Of a DNA stretch of 57,059 nucleotides, positions 7,259 through 14,972 are shown piece after piece. The stretch's first letter is position 1. Every line of letters begins with the position of its first letter. The stretch is from the NCBI GenBank assembly GCA_003162935.1, contig PLUW01000116.1, positions 1-57,059 on the forward strand. The letters run 5' to 3'. Under the pieces are notes generated by a model that saw nothing but the letters and a program-made list of their open reading frames with translations, did not search any database and was not told where the DNA came from. The position numbers were made by a program, and so were the translations under genes. This DNA is from Acidobacteriaceae bacterium. GTDB taxonomy: Bacteria > Acidobacteriota > Terriglobia > Terriglobales > Acidobacteriaceae.

Positions 7259-8170
7259 ATGCTTCTAGTGATCGATGTCGGCAATACGAATACGGTGCTC
7301 GGCGTGTTTGAGCGGGTGGCGCATCGTCCGGGCGAGGATGTGACCGGAACGGAAGCGGCGCGCTACGAGCGGTTGGTGGCGAACTGGCGCGTCGGGTCGC
7401 ATCTGGGCCGAACCGTGGACGAGTACGGGGTGATTTTCCGCAACCTCTTCTCCATGGAAAATCTCGAAGTCTCGGACGTGCATGGGATTGTGATTTCGTC
7501 GGTGGTGCCTCCGCTCGATGCGGTGCTGCGGCAGGTGTGCGAGCGCTATTTCAACACCAAGCCGCTGTTTATTGAGCCGGGTGTGAAGACGGGGATGCAG
7601 GTGTTGTACGACAATCCCGCGGAAGTGGGGGCCGACCGCATCGTGAATGCGGTGGCGGCGTTTGAGAAATACGGCGGCCCGTGCGTGATCGTGGACTTTG
7701 GCACGGCGACGACGTTCGACTGCGTTTCGAAGAAGGGCGAGTACATGGGCGGCGTGATTTGTCCGGGGATTGGGATTTCGGCGGATGCGCTGTTTCAGCG
7801 CACGGCGCGGCTGCCGCGAGTAGAGATTCGCAAACCGGCGCGCGTGATTGGAACGAATACGGTGGGGAGTTTGCAGTCCGGGCTTTACTACGGTTATCTC
7901 GGTCTGGTGGACGGCATTCTGGAGCGACTGGTGGATGAGCTGGGCGCGGAGACGCGCGTGATTGCCACCGGCGGCCTGGGAGTGCTGATTGGCACGGCTT
8001 CGCACTTCATTAGGGATGTGGATGAGTTTCTTACGCTGGACGGGCTGCGGATTATTTGGGATCGGAACCAGTCGTTTCGGCGGGAAGCGGCGGCGAAGAC
8101 GAAAACGGCAACGATGCCCGCCGCGGATGCGAAGCCGTGGCCGACGCCGAAGAGCCCTAAAGCGAAATAA
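7259..8170 (+). CDS. coaX: type III pantothenate kinase
   Basis: Phosphorylates pantothenate, the first step of coenzyme A synthesis, using the ASKHA-fold type III enzyme. It begins MLLVIDVGNTNTVLGVF, with Asp6 and the phosphate-1 loop. EVGADRIVNAV, the phosphate-2 motif IVDFGTATTFDCV and GGVICPGIGISADALF follow, all typical. Near residues 20-35 it carries a short insertion (HRPGEDVTGTEAARYE) before the conserved NWRVGSH. The C-terminal 25 residues are Lys/Pro/Ala-rich and probably disordered. The order birA-coaX joins biotin and CoA supply to acyl metabolism. There is no Shine-Dalgarno, because the upstream 16 bp are repeat arm. Confidence 0.96.
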   Translation: MLLVIDVGNTNTVLGVFERVAHRPGEDVTGTEAARYERLVANWRVGSHLGRTVDEYGVIFRNLFSMENLEVSDVHGIVISSVVPPLDAVLRQVCERYFNTKPLFIEPGVKTGMQVLYDNPAEVGADRIVNAVAAFEKYGGPCVIVDFGTATTFDCVSKKGEYMGGVICPGIGISADALFQRTARLPRVEIRKPARVIGTNTVGSLQSGLYYGYLGLVDGILERLVDELGAETRVIATGGLGVLIGTASHFIRDVDEFLTLDGLRIIWDRNQSFRREAAAKTKTATMPAADAKPWPTPKSPKAK

Positions 8171-8302
8171 GAGGTCAGAAGTAAGAGGTTAGATGGCAGA
8201 GGTGAAAGGCTCTCAATGTTTGGGTTTTCACCTCTGCAATCTGCTTCTTACCTCTGCTATCGTTTTTTACTTCTGCAATCTGACCTCTGACCTCTTACCT
8301 CC
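8170..8302. repeat. inverted repeat, GAGGTCAG/GCAGAGGT family, copy 1
   Basis: The left arm (8170-8207) iterates words such as GAGGTCAGAAGTAAGAGG. A first right arm (8225-8256) and a second (8267-8302) are inverse copies with CCTCTGCAATCTG. The element begins at the coaX stop and ends 8 nt before the next start. Two other loci in the window share the same words (27.2 kb and 54.9-55.2 kb). Confidence 0.8.
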
Positions 8303-8310
8303 CCAGTGTC

Positions 8311-9021
8311 GTGGAAAATTACTTCAATTACTTCACGGAAATCGAAGAGCACTTTCAGCGAAGGCGCGGCGGAATTCTGCTGCTTTCCACGCTGGATTGG
8401 GCCCTGATTGAGACGTGGAAAAGCGCGGGGGTGCCGCTGGAGGCGGTGTTGCGCGGGATTGACGATGCTTTCGATAAATATGATCAGCGTCCGTCGAAAT
8501 CGAAGAAAGTGAACAGCCTGGCCTATTGCTCGCAGGCCGTATTGGCTGCAGCGGAAGATATGAAGGAAGCGGCGGTCGGCGCCTCCGGCGAAGAAAAAGT
8601 GTCGCGCGAACCGGGGTTTGAAGCGGCGCAGATTTCGGCGTTCCTGCGCGAGAATGCTGAAAAGCTCGAAAAAGCCAAGTTGCCGGAGCGCGTGGGATTT
8701 GCCACGGGAGCGCTGGCGCGGGAAGAAGCTGCGTCGTTGCGTGGGATGGCGGACGAGATCGAGAGCAGCGGCAAGCTTCCGCGGCTGGAAGATTTGGAGC
8801 GGCGGCTGACGGTGCTCGAGGAGAAGCTGTTTGCAGTGCTGATGGCGGCGACTCCGGATGATGAGCTGGTTAGTGTGCGGGCGGAGGCGGATCGGGATAT
8901 CGCTCCGTACCGGAGGAACATGACTACGGCGCAAGTCGAGCAACTGCATAAGCAGTATGTGCACAAGCGGCTGCTGGAGCGTTGCGGCGTGCCGCGGTTG
9001 AGTTTGTTTTATATGCACTAG
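8311..9021 (+). CDS. conserved-looking protein of unknown function
   Basis: A 236-residue soluble protein with no signal peptide or membrane segment; I do not recognise the family. It starts at GTG 8311 (MENYFNYFTEIEEHFQRRRG), 8 nt after the inverted repeat. The middle (about residues 80-190) is rich in Glu, Ala, Leu and Lys and predicted helical, including ENAEKLEKAKLPERVGFATG and LEDLERRLTVLEEKLFAVL, the latter probably a short coiled coil. The C-terminus is basic and His/Tyr-rich (QLHKQYVHKRLLERCGVPRL). It follows coaX in the same direction and precedes an RNA methyltransferase gene. Codon use matches the neighbours, so it is an ordinary resident gene. Confidence 0.8.
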   Translation: MENYFNYFTEIEEHFQRRRGGILLLSTLDWALIETWKSAGVPLEAVLRGIDDAFDKYDQRPSKSKKVNSLAYCSQAVLAAAEDMKEAAVGASGEEKVSREPGFEAAQISAFLRENAEKLEKAKLPERVGFATGALAREEAASLRGMADEIESSGKLPRLEDLERRLTVLEEKLFAVLMAATPDDELVSVRAEADRDIAPYRRNMTTAQVEQLHKQYVHKRLLERCGVPRLSLFYMH

Positions 9022-9113
9022 CATTGCTCCGAAGAGTTCCAACCTGCTGTTCGCGGGGAGAGGCAGGTCCTTCGCTTCGCTCAGGATGACAAACTCCCTC
9101 TAGTGGCGCGAAA
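9022..9113. other. spacer with degenerate repeat words
   Basis: A short non-coding spacer. The segment 9066-9091 (GTCCTTCGCTTCGCTCAGG) is a mini-palindromic word of the kind repeated in the spacers of such genomes. No promoter is convincing. Confidence 0.3.
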
Positions 9114-10490
9114 TTGCGATCGTTCGCGCGCTACACTTACGACTTGCTGCTTTCCATCGAAAAACTGATCTACGGCGGCGAAGGTCTGGCCCGCACGGCG
9201 CCTGGGCCTGATGGCCGCAGCATGACGGTCTTTGTTCCGTTTGTTTTACCGGGGGAAAAGGTTGAGGCGGACATCCGGCAAGAGAAGCCGGGCTTCGCGC
9301 GCGGCTCGGTGACTCAACTGGTCGAGGCTTCGCCCGATCGCATCGAGGCGCGCTGTCCTTACTTCCGGCAATGCGGCGGATGCCATTACCAGCACATTCC
9401 TTATGAGCGACAGTTGGAGTTCAAGGCTGGAATCCTGCGCGAGACTTTGCGGCGGATTGCGAAAATTGAGGTGACCTCCGAGATTCGGCTGCATGCTTCG
9501 CCGCCGTGGAACTATCGCAACCGGACGCGATTGCAGGTACGCACTGCACCGGAGTTCCCACCCCAGACCGGCAAAACCGGCCGTTGTGGGGACCCTGGGT
9601 TCGCCTTGGGCTACTTCCGGTTTGGCTCGCACGAATTTCTTCCGGTACGCGAATGTCCCATCAGTTCTCCGCTGATCAATCGGGTGATGGCGCGGCTGCT
9701 GGATTTGGGCGGGTTGAATTGCCCTCCGGCGGTGGAAGAGCTTGAGCTGTTCGCGGACGCGGCGGATGAGAATTTGCTGGTTTGGGCCTTTTGCGGACGA
9801 GAGGCCAGCCAGGTGGATTTGGTGCGCTGGGCGCAGGCGCTGACGCGCGAGTTGCCGGAAATTGGGGGGACGACGTTTTTTGCCTCGCGGAGGAGGCTCG
9901 AAGACGAAGCTCCCATGGATGCGAAGCCGCTGGCGCAATTCGGCGCGACGGCAATCCGATATCGCACCCAACAGCACGAGTATCGGGTAAGCGGGGGGGC
10001 TTTCTTCCAGGTAAATCGCCATCTGATCGACGAGCTGATCTGGGTGGTGACGGGCAATGTCGGCGGAGATCTTGCTCTCGATCTCTACGCCGGAGGAGGG
10101 CTGTTTTCGGCGGCGCTGGCCAAAAGCTATTGTCACATTTTTGCTGTAGAGGCGTCACAGACATCGTATGGCGATCTTGTGCAGAATGTGCCTGCGAACG
10201 TGAAAGCGGTCGGCGCCCGAACCGAGGACTATCTGGGAGGCCGGCTGGTGCGACAACGTCCCGACTTGGTTGTCATGGACCCTCCCCGCACTGGCGCAGG
10301 CAAGACGGTGACTCGCTCTCTGGTGGAACTCGGAGCGCGCGGTATCCGATATGTTTCGTGCGATCCGGCTACGTTGGCCAGAGATATCACCCCTCTGCTG
10401 GCCGCCGGTTATGGCATCGAGGAAGTGCACTTGTTCGATCTCTTCCCCGAGACGTTTCACATCGAAACGGTGGTACTGCTGACGCGCTGA
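9114..10490 (+). CDS. class I SAM-dependent RNA m5U methyltransferase (RlmD/TrmA family)
   Basis: Probably makes 5-methyluridine in 23S rRNA or tRNA; which one cannot be told from sequence alone. An N-terminal TRAM-like domain (LIYGGEGLAR...FVPFVLPGEKV) is followed by Fe-S cysteines C81, C87 and C90 (CPYFRQCGGCHYQH) and a fourth at C181 (RECPIS). The methyltransferase fold has LDLYAGGGLFS (SAM loop), VVMDPPRTGAG and the catalytic-Cys motif YVSCDPATLARD. The length of 458 is normal. The start is a TTG at 9114 with no strong ribosome site; TTG 9144 is an alternative. Residues 149-162 (PPQTGKTGRCGDPG) are encoded by a palindrome and look inserted between two conserved stretches. Confidence 0.92.
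   Translation: MRSFARYTYDLLLSIEKLIYGGEGLARTAPGPDGRSMTVFVPFVLPGEKVEADIRQEKPGFARGSVTQLVEASPDRIEARCPYFRQCGGCHYQHIPYERQLEFKAGILRETLRRIAKIEVTSEIRLHASPPWNYRNRTRLQVRTAPEFPPQTGKTGRCGDPGFALGYFRFGSHEFLPVRECPISSPLINRVMARLLDLGGLNCPPAVEELELFADAADENLLVWAFCGREASQVDLVRWAQALTRELPEIGGTTFFASRRRLEDEAPMDAKPLAQFGATAIRYRTQQHEYRVSGGAFFQVNRHLIDELIWVVTGNVGGDLALDLYAGGGLFSAALAKSYCHIFAVEASQTSYGDLVQNVPANVKAVGARTEDYLGGRLVRQRPDLVVMDPPRTGAGKTVTRSLVELGARGIRYVSCDPATLARDITPLLAAGYGIEEVHLFDLFPETFHIETVVLLTR
9556..9600 (+). repeat. palindromic in-frame insertion within the RNA methyltransferase gene
   Basis: The outer pair CCCCA/TGGGG and inner CCGG-CAAAA-CCGG form a hairpin inside the coding frame. It encodes about 14 Gly/Pro/Thr-rich residues that break the otherwise conserved VRTAPEF...ALGYFRF segment. 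This is the same kind of event as in valS, with a different palindrome. Confidence 0.6.
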
Positions 10491-10677
10491 CCGCTTTCAC
10501 GCCGTCCAAGTTCCTCGTGGACGACGGGCGGAGATGGAGGGCCCTGGCACGGAGCGAGACCCGCGCTGGGGCCTGCTCGTCGTTGCGCGCAACGCAACGT
10601 AGCTTACCGGTGAACCTCTTATAGTTTTCACCCGCTTTGTTGAAAAGGGCAAATGAAAGCCGCTAAACGTCAGATTC

Positions 10678-11313
10678 ATGCCCAAATCCAAGCAACCCGC
10701 CAAGAGCCTCACCGACGCCCGACCGGTGGAGTCGCTGATCCGCGTCATCCGCGGCCAGAAGGTCATCCTCGATGCCGACTTGGCCGCGCTGTACCGGGTG
10801 GAGACCAGAATCCTCAACCAGGCCGTACGCCGCAACATGGATCGGTTTCCGGAAGACTTCATGTTCCGGCTCTCCGTCAAGGAAGCGGGATCTTTGAGAT
10901 CACAAATTGTGATCTCAGGCGTTGGGCGCATTGGGCGCGGTGGACGCAGGTATCTGCCGTACGCTTTCAGCGAACACGGCGTGGTGATGCTTTCCTCTGT
11001 GTTGAAGAGCGCGCGTGCCGTGCAGATGAACATCTTTATCGCGAGGACGTTCGTCCGCCTGCGGGAAATCATCGCCAGCAACAAAGACCTGGCCACCCGC
11101 ATCGAGAACTTGGAGCGCGGCCAAGATGGTGCGGCCTCGGTGATCGAGGTGCTGGTCGAGGACATCGACCGGCTTGCCGGTGAGGTGAAACAGATGCAGG
11201 CGCTCCCGTCTGTACCCGAGCGCCGGATCGGATTCCGCCCAGGGAACCGGGACGACTTCAAGAACTCTTCTACCCCAGGCGGAAGCGGCCCTCTTGCATC
11301 GAGCGGCGAATGA
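10678..11313 (+). CDS. ORF6N domain-containing protein
   Basis: A 211-residue protein with an ORF6N domain (residues about 13-110). It has VESLIRVIRGQKVILDADLA, LYRVETRILNQAVRRNMDRFPEDFMFRLS, and the family ending YAFSEHGVVMLSSVLKS. The domain is a DNA-binding module of phage antirepressors (KilA-N/ORF6N group) and is also common as a lone chromosomal gene. A helical segment (about 135-180) follows, then a basic tail. The stop overlaps the comEC start (ATGA), so the two genes are translationally linked. Whether it regulates DNA uptake is speculation. The 187-nt spacer before it has the inverted GGTGAA...TTCACC around 10611-10633, a possible operator. Confidence 0.85.
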   Translation: MPKSKQPAKSLTDARPVESLIRVIRGQKVILDADLAALYRVETRILNQAVRRNMDRFPEDFMFRLSVKEAGSLRSQIVISGVGRIGRGGRRYLPYAFSEHGVVMLSSVLKSARAVQMNIFIARTFVRLREIIASNKDLATRIENLERGQDGAASVIEVLVEDIDRLAGEVKQMQALPSVPERRIGFRPGNRDDFKNSSTPGGSGPLASSGE

Positions 11314-13967
11314 CCCACGACCCCAAGCCTCCGCGGCAGCCATTGTTTTGGGCGGCGGTGGCATTTTCGCTCGGGCTATGGGTGGGGGTGCGAGCGTGGC
11401 GTCCGCCATTGTGGTGGGTGATCGCGGTTGCGGTGTTTGTTTTCGCGGCGTCATGGTTCCTGCGGAAACGCGCGTGGCTAGCCAAGGCGCTCTCTTTGGG
11501 CGCATGGGTTCTGCTGGGAGCGCTCTTGATTCAAGTGCGCGGGCAGAGGCCGGACGAACCTTCGCAGGATGGCGCGCGACTCTTTGCTCTGGCGGATGGG
11601 CGTCCCGTTGTGCTCACTGCGCGTGTAATGCGCGAAGGATATGCGCGGGCGGAGGGACCGCGTTCGATTCGCGAGTCGATTGATGTGGAGACGGAGGAGA
11701 TCGCGAGTGCGGGCGAACGCTGGCCGGTACGGGCCGGGGTGCGGCTGTCGATTTATGAAAAGGTGGAAGATCGGGCCAGCGGGCGATTGGGCGATCGGGT
11801 GATCTTAGATGATCCGATGACACGAGCACCCGATCCCCCGATCCCCTTCGCCTATGGCACGCGGCTGCGCATTCGCGCCAAGCTGCACCCGGCGCGCAAT
11901 TACCGCAATCCTGGAGCTTTCGACTATGAGGGTTACCTGCGCGACAACGGCATAAGCGTGCTGGGGTCGGCGGAGGCGGCGGAGATTGAGCGGCTTCCTG
12001 GATTTTCCGGCAGCCGGATGGAACTGTGGCGGACGCGGGTCCACGCCAGCATCATCGCCAAGATTCACGAGCTGTGGCCGGCGGAGCAGGCCTCTCTGAT
12101 GGACGCCATGGTGCTGGGCGAGGAATCGTTTCTGCGCAACGCCACGCGCACCGAATACCAGCGCTCGGGCACCTATCACGTACTGGTGGTTTCGGGAATG
12201 AACCTGAGCATTTTGGCGGTTGCAATTTTTTGGGCACTGCGCCAGGTGCGGGTCGATCCGGCGGTCGCGGCTGTCGTAACGGTTGTGGTTTCGTTCGCGT
12301 ATGCGTTTGTGGTGGGAGTCGGCCCTCCGGTGTGGCGGGCGGCGCTGATGCTGGCGACGTATCTGGGTGCACGGTTGCTGTATCGCGAGCGCAACATGAT
12401 GAACGCCATCGGGGCGGCGGCGCTGGGAGTTTTGATCGTCGATCCGCGGGCGTTGTTCGGCGCGAGTTTTCAGCTGACGTTTCTGGCGGTCTTTATCATC
12501 GCGGGCATCGGCTCACCGATTTTGGAGCGGACGACGTTGCCCTACGCGCGCGGCTTACGGCTGTTGCGCGCCGCGAGTTACGATTTGCGCGTTGCTCCCG
12601 AGGTAGCCCAGTTCCGGCTCGATTTGAGGTTGATCGGGGGAAGACTGCGGAGATTTATCGGCTCGCATCTCGGTTTGGCTTTGCCAGCGATTTTTCTCCG
12701 CGTGACGATCGCGGCGGGCGAATTGATTTTTATTTCCGCACTGATGCAGGCGGGGCTGGCGCTGCTGATGGCGTATCACTTTCATCGCGCCACCACCATG
12801 GGAATGCCGGCCAACCTGGCGGTGATTCCGCTGACGCAGGTGTTGATGCCGGCGGCCGCCGCCGCGGTTGGCCTGGGATACATCTCGACCGCCCTGGCCC
12901 GGCCCGCTGCCTGGGTTGCCGGGGTTGCGCTGGAAGGGATCGCAGGCACAGTGCATTGGTTGGGCGGTACGCAGTTGGCGGGAACATCGGTCGCCGACTT
13001 GCGCGTGGCGATGCCTACGCTGGCCATGATCCTGGTATCGGTGGCCGCGCTGGTAATGGCTATGCTCGCGACGCAGATCCGTCGAACGCGCTGGGTTGCG
13101 TTCGGTTCGGTGGCGCTGCTGTTTGGAGTTGCGGCCTGGATTGCGTTTGTACCATCGCGACCTCACGTGCGCTCCGGCGTGATGGAGATGACGACGATTG
13201 ATGTGGGACAGGGCGATTCCATTCTGCTGGTGACGCCCGAGGGTCGCACATTGCTGATCGATGCCGGAGGGCTGCCGCAATGGATGCATTCGGATTTCGA
13301 TCTTGGCGAGCAGGTGGTGTCTTCTTATCTTTGGAATCGCGGCATCGATCGTCTGGACGCGGTTGCGATCACGCATCCTCACGCCGATCATTACGGCGGA
13401 ATGCCGGCGGTGATGGCCAATTTTCATCCGCGAGAACTCTGGCTGAGCATCGACAGGCCGATGGGCGATTTCGCGGCGGTCGTGGCGCAGGCCGAACGCG
13501 CGGGGATGAAACTCTCGGTAAAGAAGGAAGGCGATGAGTTCGATTACGGCGGAGCGCATATGCGTGTGCTCGCTCCGGGGCGCGACCAGGTTACCGGGTC
13601 GGTGCGTCCGAACGACGATTGCCTGGTGTTTACAGCCGCGTTTGGCGGGACGGCGGCGTTGCTGGAGGGGGATGCGGAGCGTCCGGCGGAGCGGCGCGTG
13701 GTGGAGGAGCATGCGGAGGCAATGCTGCTGAAAGTGGCGCATCATGGGAGCGCGAGCGGAACGTCCGCAGATCTGCTGGCGACGGTTCGTCCCCGGTATG
13801 CGGTGATTTCGGTGGGGGCGCGGAATGTGTATGGGCATCCGCGGCGCGAGGTGCTGGAACGGTTGCAGGCGGCGGGCGTGAAAACCTACCGGACGGATGA
13901 GGAGGGGGCGGTCAGTTTTTATCTGGATGGGAAGTCGGTGACGGCGGAGGTTGGAATTTTGCACTGA
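11310..13967 (+). CDS. comEC: ComEC/Rec2 family DNA internalisation protein
   Basis: Polytopic inner-membrane channel for single-stranded DNA uptake in natural transformation. The order is complete: N-terminal membrane helices with a DUF4131-type soluble domain (about 1-240), the Competence membrane domain (YHVLVVSGMNLSILAVAIFW at about 290, then many helices to about 620), and a C-terminal metallo-beta-lactamase-like domain with VGQGDSILLVTPEG, ITHPHADHYGGM and LLKVAHHGSASGTS. At 885 residues it is full length. It overlaps the ORF6N gene by 4 nt. No other competence or pilus genes are in the window. A hairpin-rich repeat copy follows directly and may end transcription. Confidence 0.95.
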   Translation: MTHDPKPPRQPLFWAAVAFSLGLWVGVRAWRPPLWWVIAVAVFVFAASWFLRKRAWLAKALSLGAWVLLGALLIQVRGQRPDEPSQDGARLFALADGRPVVLTARVMREGYARAEGPRSIRESIDVETEEIASAGERWPVRAGVRLSIYEKVEDRASGRLGDRVILDDPMTRAPDPPIPFAYGTRLRIRAKLHPARNYRNPGAFDYEGYLRDNGISVLGSAEAAEIERLPGFSGSRMELWRTRVHASIIAKIHELWPAEQASLMDAMVLGEESFLRNATRTEYQRSGTYHVLVVSGMNLSILAVAIFWALRQVRVDPAVAAVVTVVVSFAYAFVVGVGPPVWRAALMLATYLGARLLYRERNMMNAIGAAALGVLIVDPRALFGASFQLTFLAVFIIAGIGSPILERTTLPYARGLRLLRAASYDLRVAPEVAQFRLDLRLIGGRLRRFIGSHLGLALPAIFLRVTIAAGELIFISALMQAGLALLMAYHFHRATTMGMPANLAVIPLTQVLMPAAAAAVGLGYISTALARPAAWVAGVALEGIAGTVHWLGGTQLAGTSVADLRVAMPTLAMILVSVAALVMAMLATQIRRTRWVAFGSVALLFGVAAWIAFVPSRPHVRSGVMEMTTIDVGQGDSILLVTPEGRTLLIDAGGLPQWMHSDFDLGEQVVSSYLWNRGIDRLDAVAITHPHADHYGGMPAVMANFHPRELWLSIDRPMGDFAAVVAQAERAGMKLSVKKEGDEFDYGGAHMRVLAPGRDQVTGSVRPNDDCLVFTAAFGGTAALLEGDAERPAERRVVEEHAEAMLLKVAHHGSASGTSADLLATVRPRYAVISVGARNVYGHPRREVLERLQAAGVKTYRTDEEGAVSFYLDGKSVTAEVGILH

Positions 13968-13969
13968 GT

Positions 13970-14057
13970 GGTGCGGTCCCTTGCGGGACTCGACCCGTCT
14001 CGATTCGGCTTCCCGGCACTCACGTGCCGGGCTTTCCTGTGGTGCCGCTTCGCGGCC
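13970..14057 (+). repeat. triple-hairpin intergenic element, copy 1
   Basis: One of four related copies in the window. Order: GTGCGGTCCC...GGGACTCG hairpin, a variable stretch of about 20 bp, CCCGGCAC...GTGCCGGG hairpin with CACGT in the loop side, GCTTTCCTGT, then CCGCTTCGCGG. It begins 3 nt after the comEC stop. Confidence 0.85.
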
Positions 14058-14156
14058 GGAGGGGTGGCGTGTTCAAGCGAGTGCGCGCCGTGGAGTGCGC
14101 GCCTTGCACGCTCACTCGGGATGTCGCCGGTCGCGGTGATCCGGCGGACTGCACGC

Positions 14157-14444
14157 TCACCTGGTGATATCGGCGGTCTCGTCGTCGAGAGGCGGCAAGT
14201 TGCGGTAGGCTTCGATAATTTTCTCCGCTTCGGGGGCGTCTTCTTCACGAACTAAAAGGAGCGTGCCGCCGACGCCGGGATACACGCTCTGGACGGCGTC
14301 GATGGATCTCAGGTCGCAGTCGATGCCGGCGGATTCGAGTAGGCCCTGCACGACGATGGCTTCGTTCTCCTGCTCGGTATCGAAAATCTTGACCAGCTTT
14401 TCGTTGGGCTCGGGTTGGGGCAAAGAACTTGCGGGCTCGGGCAT
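14157..14444 (-). CDS. DUF2007-domain protein (putative signal-transducing protein)
   Basis: A small soluble protein of 95 residues. The domain core is KLVKIFDTEQENEAIVVQGL, then LLESAGIDC and LLVREEDAPEAEKIIEA, the ferredoxin-like DUF2007 pattern often tied to nutrient or signal roles but without a proven activity. A Pro-rich leader (residues 1-14) precedes it. It runs against comEC, with the triple-hairpin element between them. Its upstream region toward 14630 is shared with the divergent small gene. Confidence 0.85.
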   Translation of the reverse strand: MPEPASSLPQPEPNEKLVKIFDTEQENEAIVVQGLLESAGIDCDLRSIDAVQSVYPGVGGTLLLVREEDAPEAEKIIEAYRNLPPLDDETADITR

Positions 14445-14629
14445 GCGTCCTCCGTGAAGCTGTCTGATAACAGATTACGGCAGTCACGGCAGGTTTGTCT
14501 TGCGGGTACTTGGCTGATCCCAAAGGTGGGAAGCCAACGGCAGCTTGCTTCTCCGGCGGAAGGTGGCACAATGGCGATTGGGGCGCAACGCTGGGGGCGC
14601 GGTCAACATCCAATCAGAACGGGGTCGCT

Positions 14630-14896
14630 ATGGACGTGCAGCGAAGCGGACAACCACGCGAGGAACACGAGCGGGCCGAAGAAGCTCGAAGACTGCGGCG
14701 GCTGCAGGTGATGATGAGCATGGTGATGTCGGTGCTCAGCCAGGATCCGGACCTGACGCTGGAAGAGGCGGCAGAAATGGCCGCGAATGCCCGGCGGGCG
14801 GCTTTGAACATGTTCCCCGGTAAAGAGCTTGCTTACGACCTGATCTACCGGCCGCGGCTGCAGCGGCTGATGAATGAACGGTTTCGGCTGCAGTAG
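14630..14896 (+). CDS. small helical protein of unknown function
   Basis: An 88-residue protein. ATG 14630 gives MDVQRSGQPREEHERAEEAR; the longer frame back to 14495 starts in what looks like the promoter region of two divergent genes and has low-complexity content. The body is almost entirely amphipathic helix with a Met-rich stretch (LQVMMSMVMSVLSQ), then an acidic helix (LTLEEAAEMAANARRAAL) and a basic end (RPRLQRLMNERFRLQ). I do not recognise the family. Coding bias looks genuine. It could be a small structural or regulatory protein. Confidence 0.65.
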   Translation: MDVQRSGQPREEHERAEEARRLRRLQVMMSMVMSVLSQDPDLTLEEAAEMAANARRAALNMFPGKELAYDLIYRPRLQRLMNERFRLQ

Positions 14897-14972
14897 AAGT
14901 ATCCCGGACGCCATTGTGTCTCTGTCTTGATCCCACATCAACTCGGCGAGTAGACTCCATCCGGGGTGCTCC

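Noticed and set aside
8170-8302. CRISPR array from repeated GAGGTCAG words
   Set aside because: No regular repeat-spacer periodicity, the arms are inverse to each other, and no cas gene is present.
12555-13964. 469-codon - strand frame opposite comEC
   Set aside because: Shadow frame with His/Arg bias and no domain; comEC is complete on the + strand.
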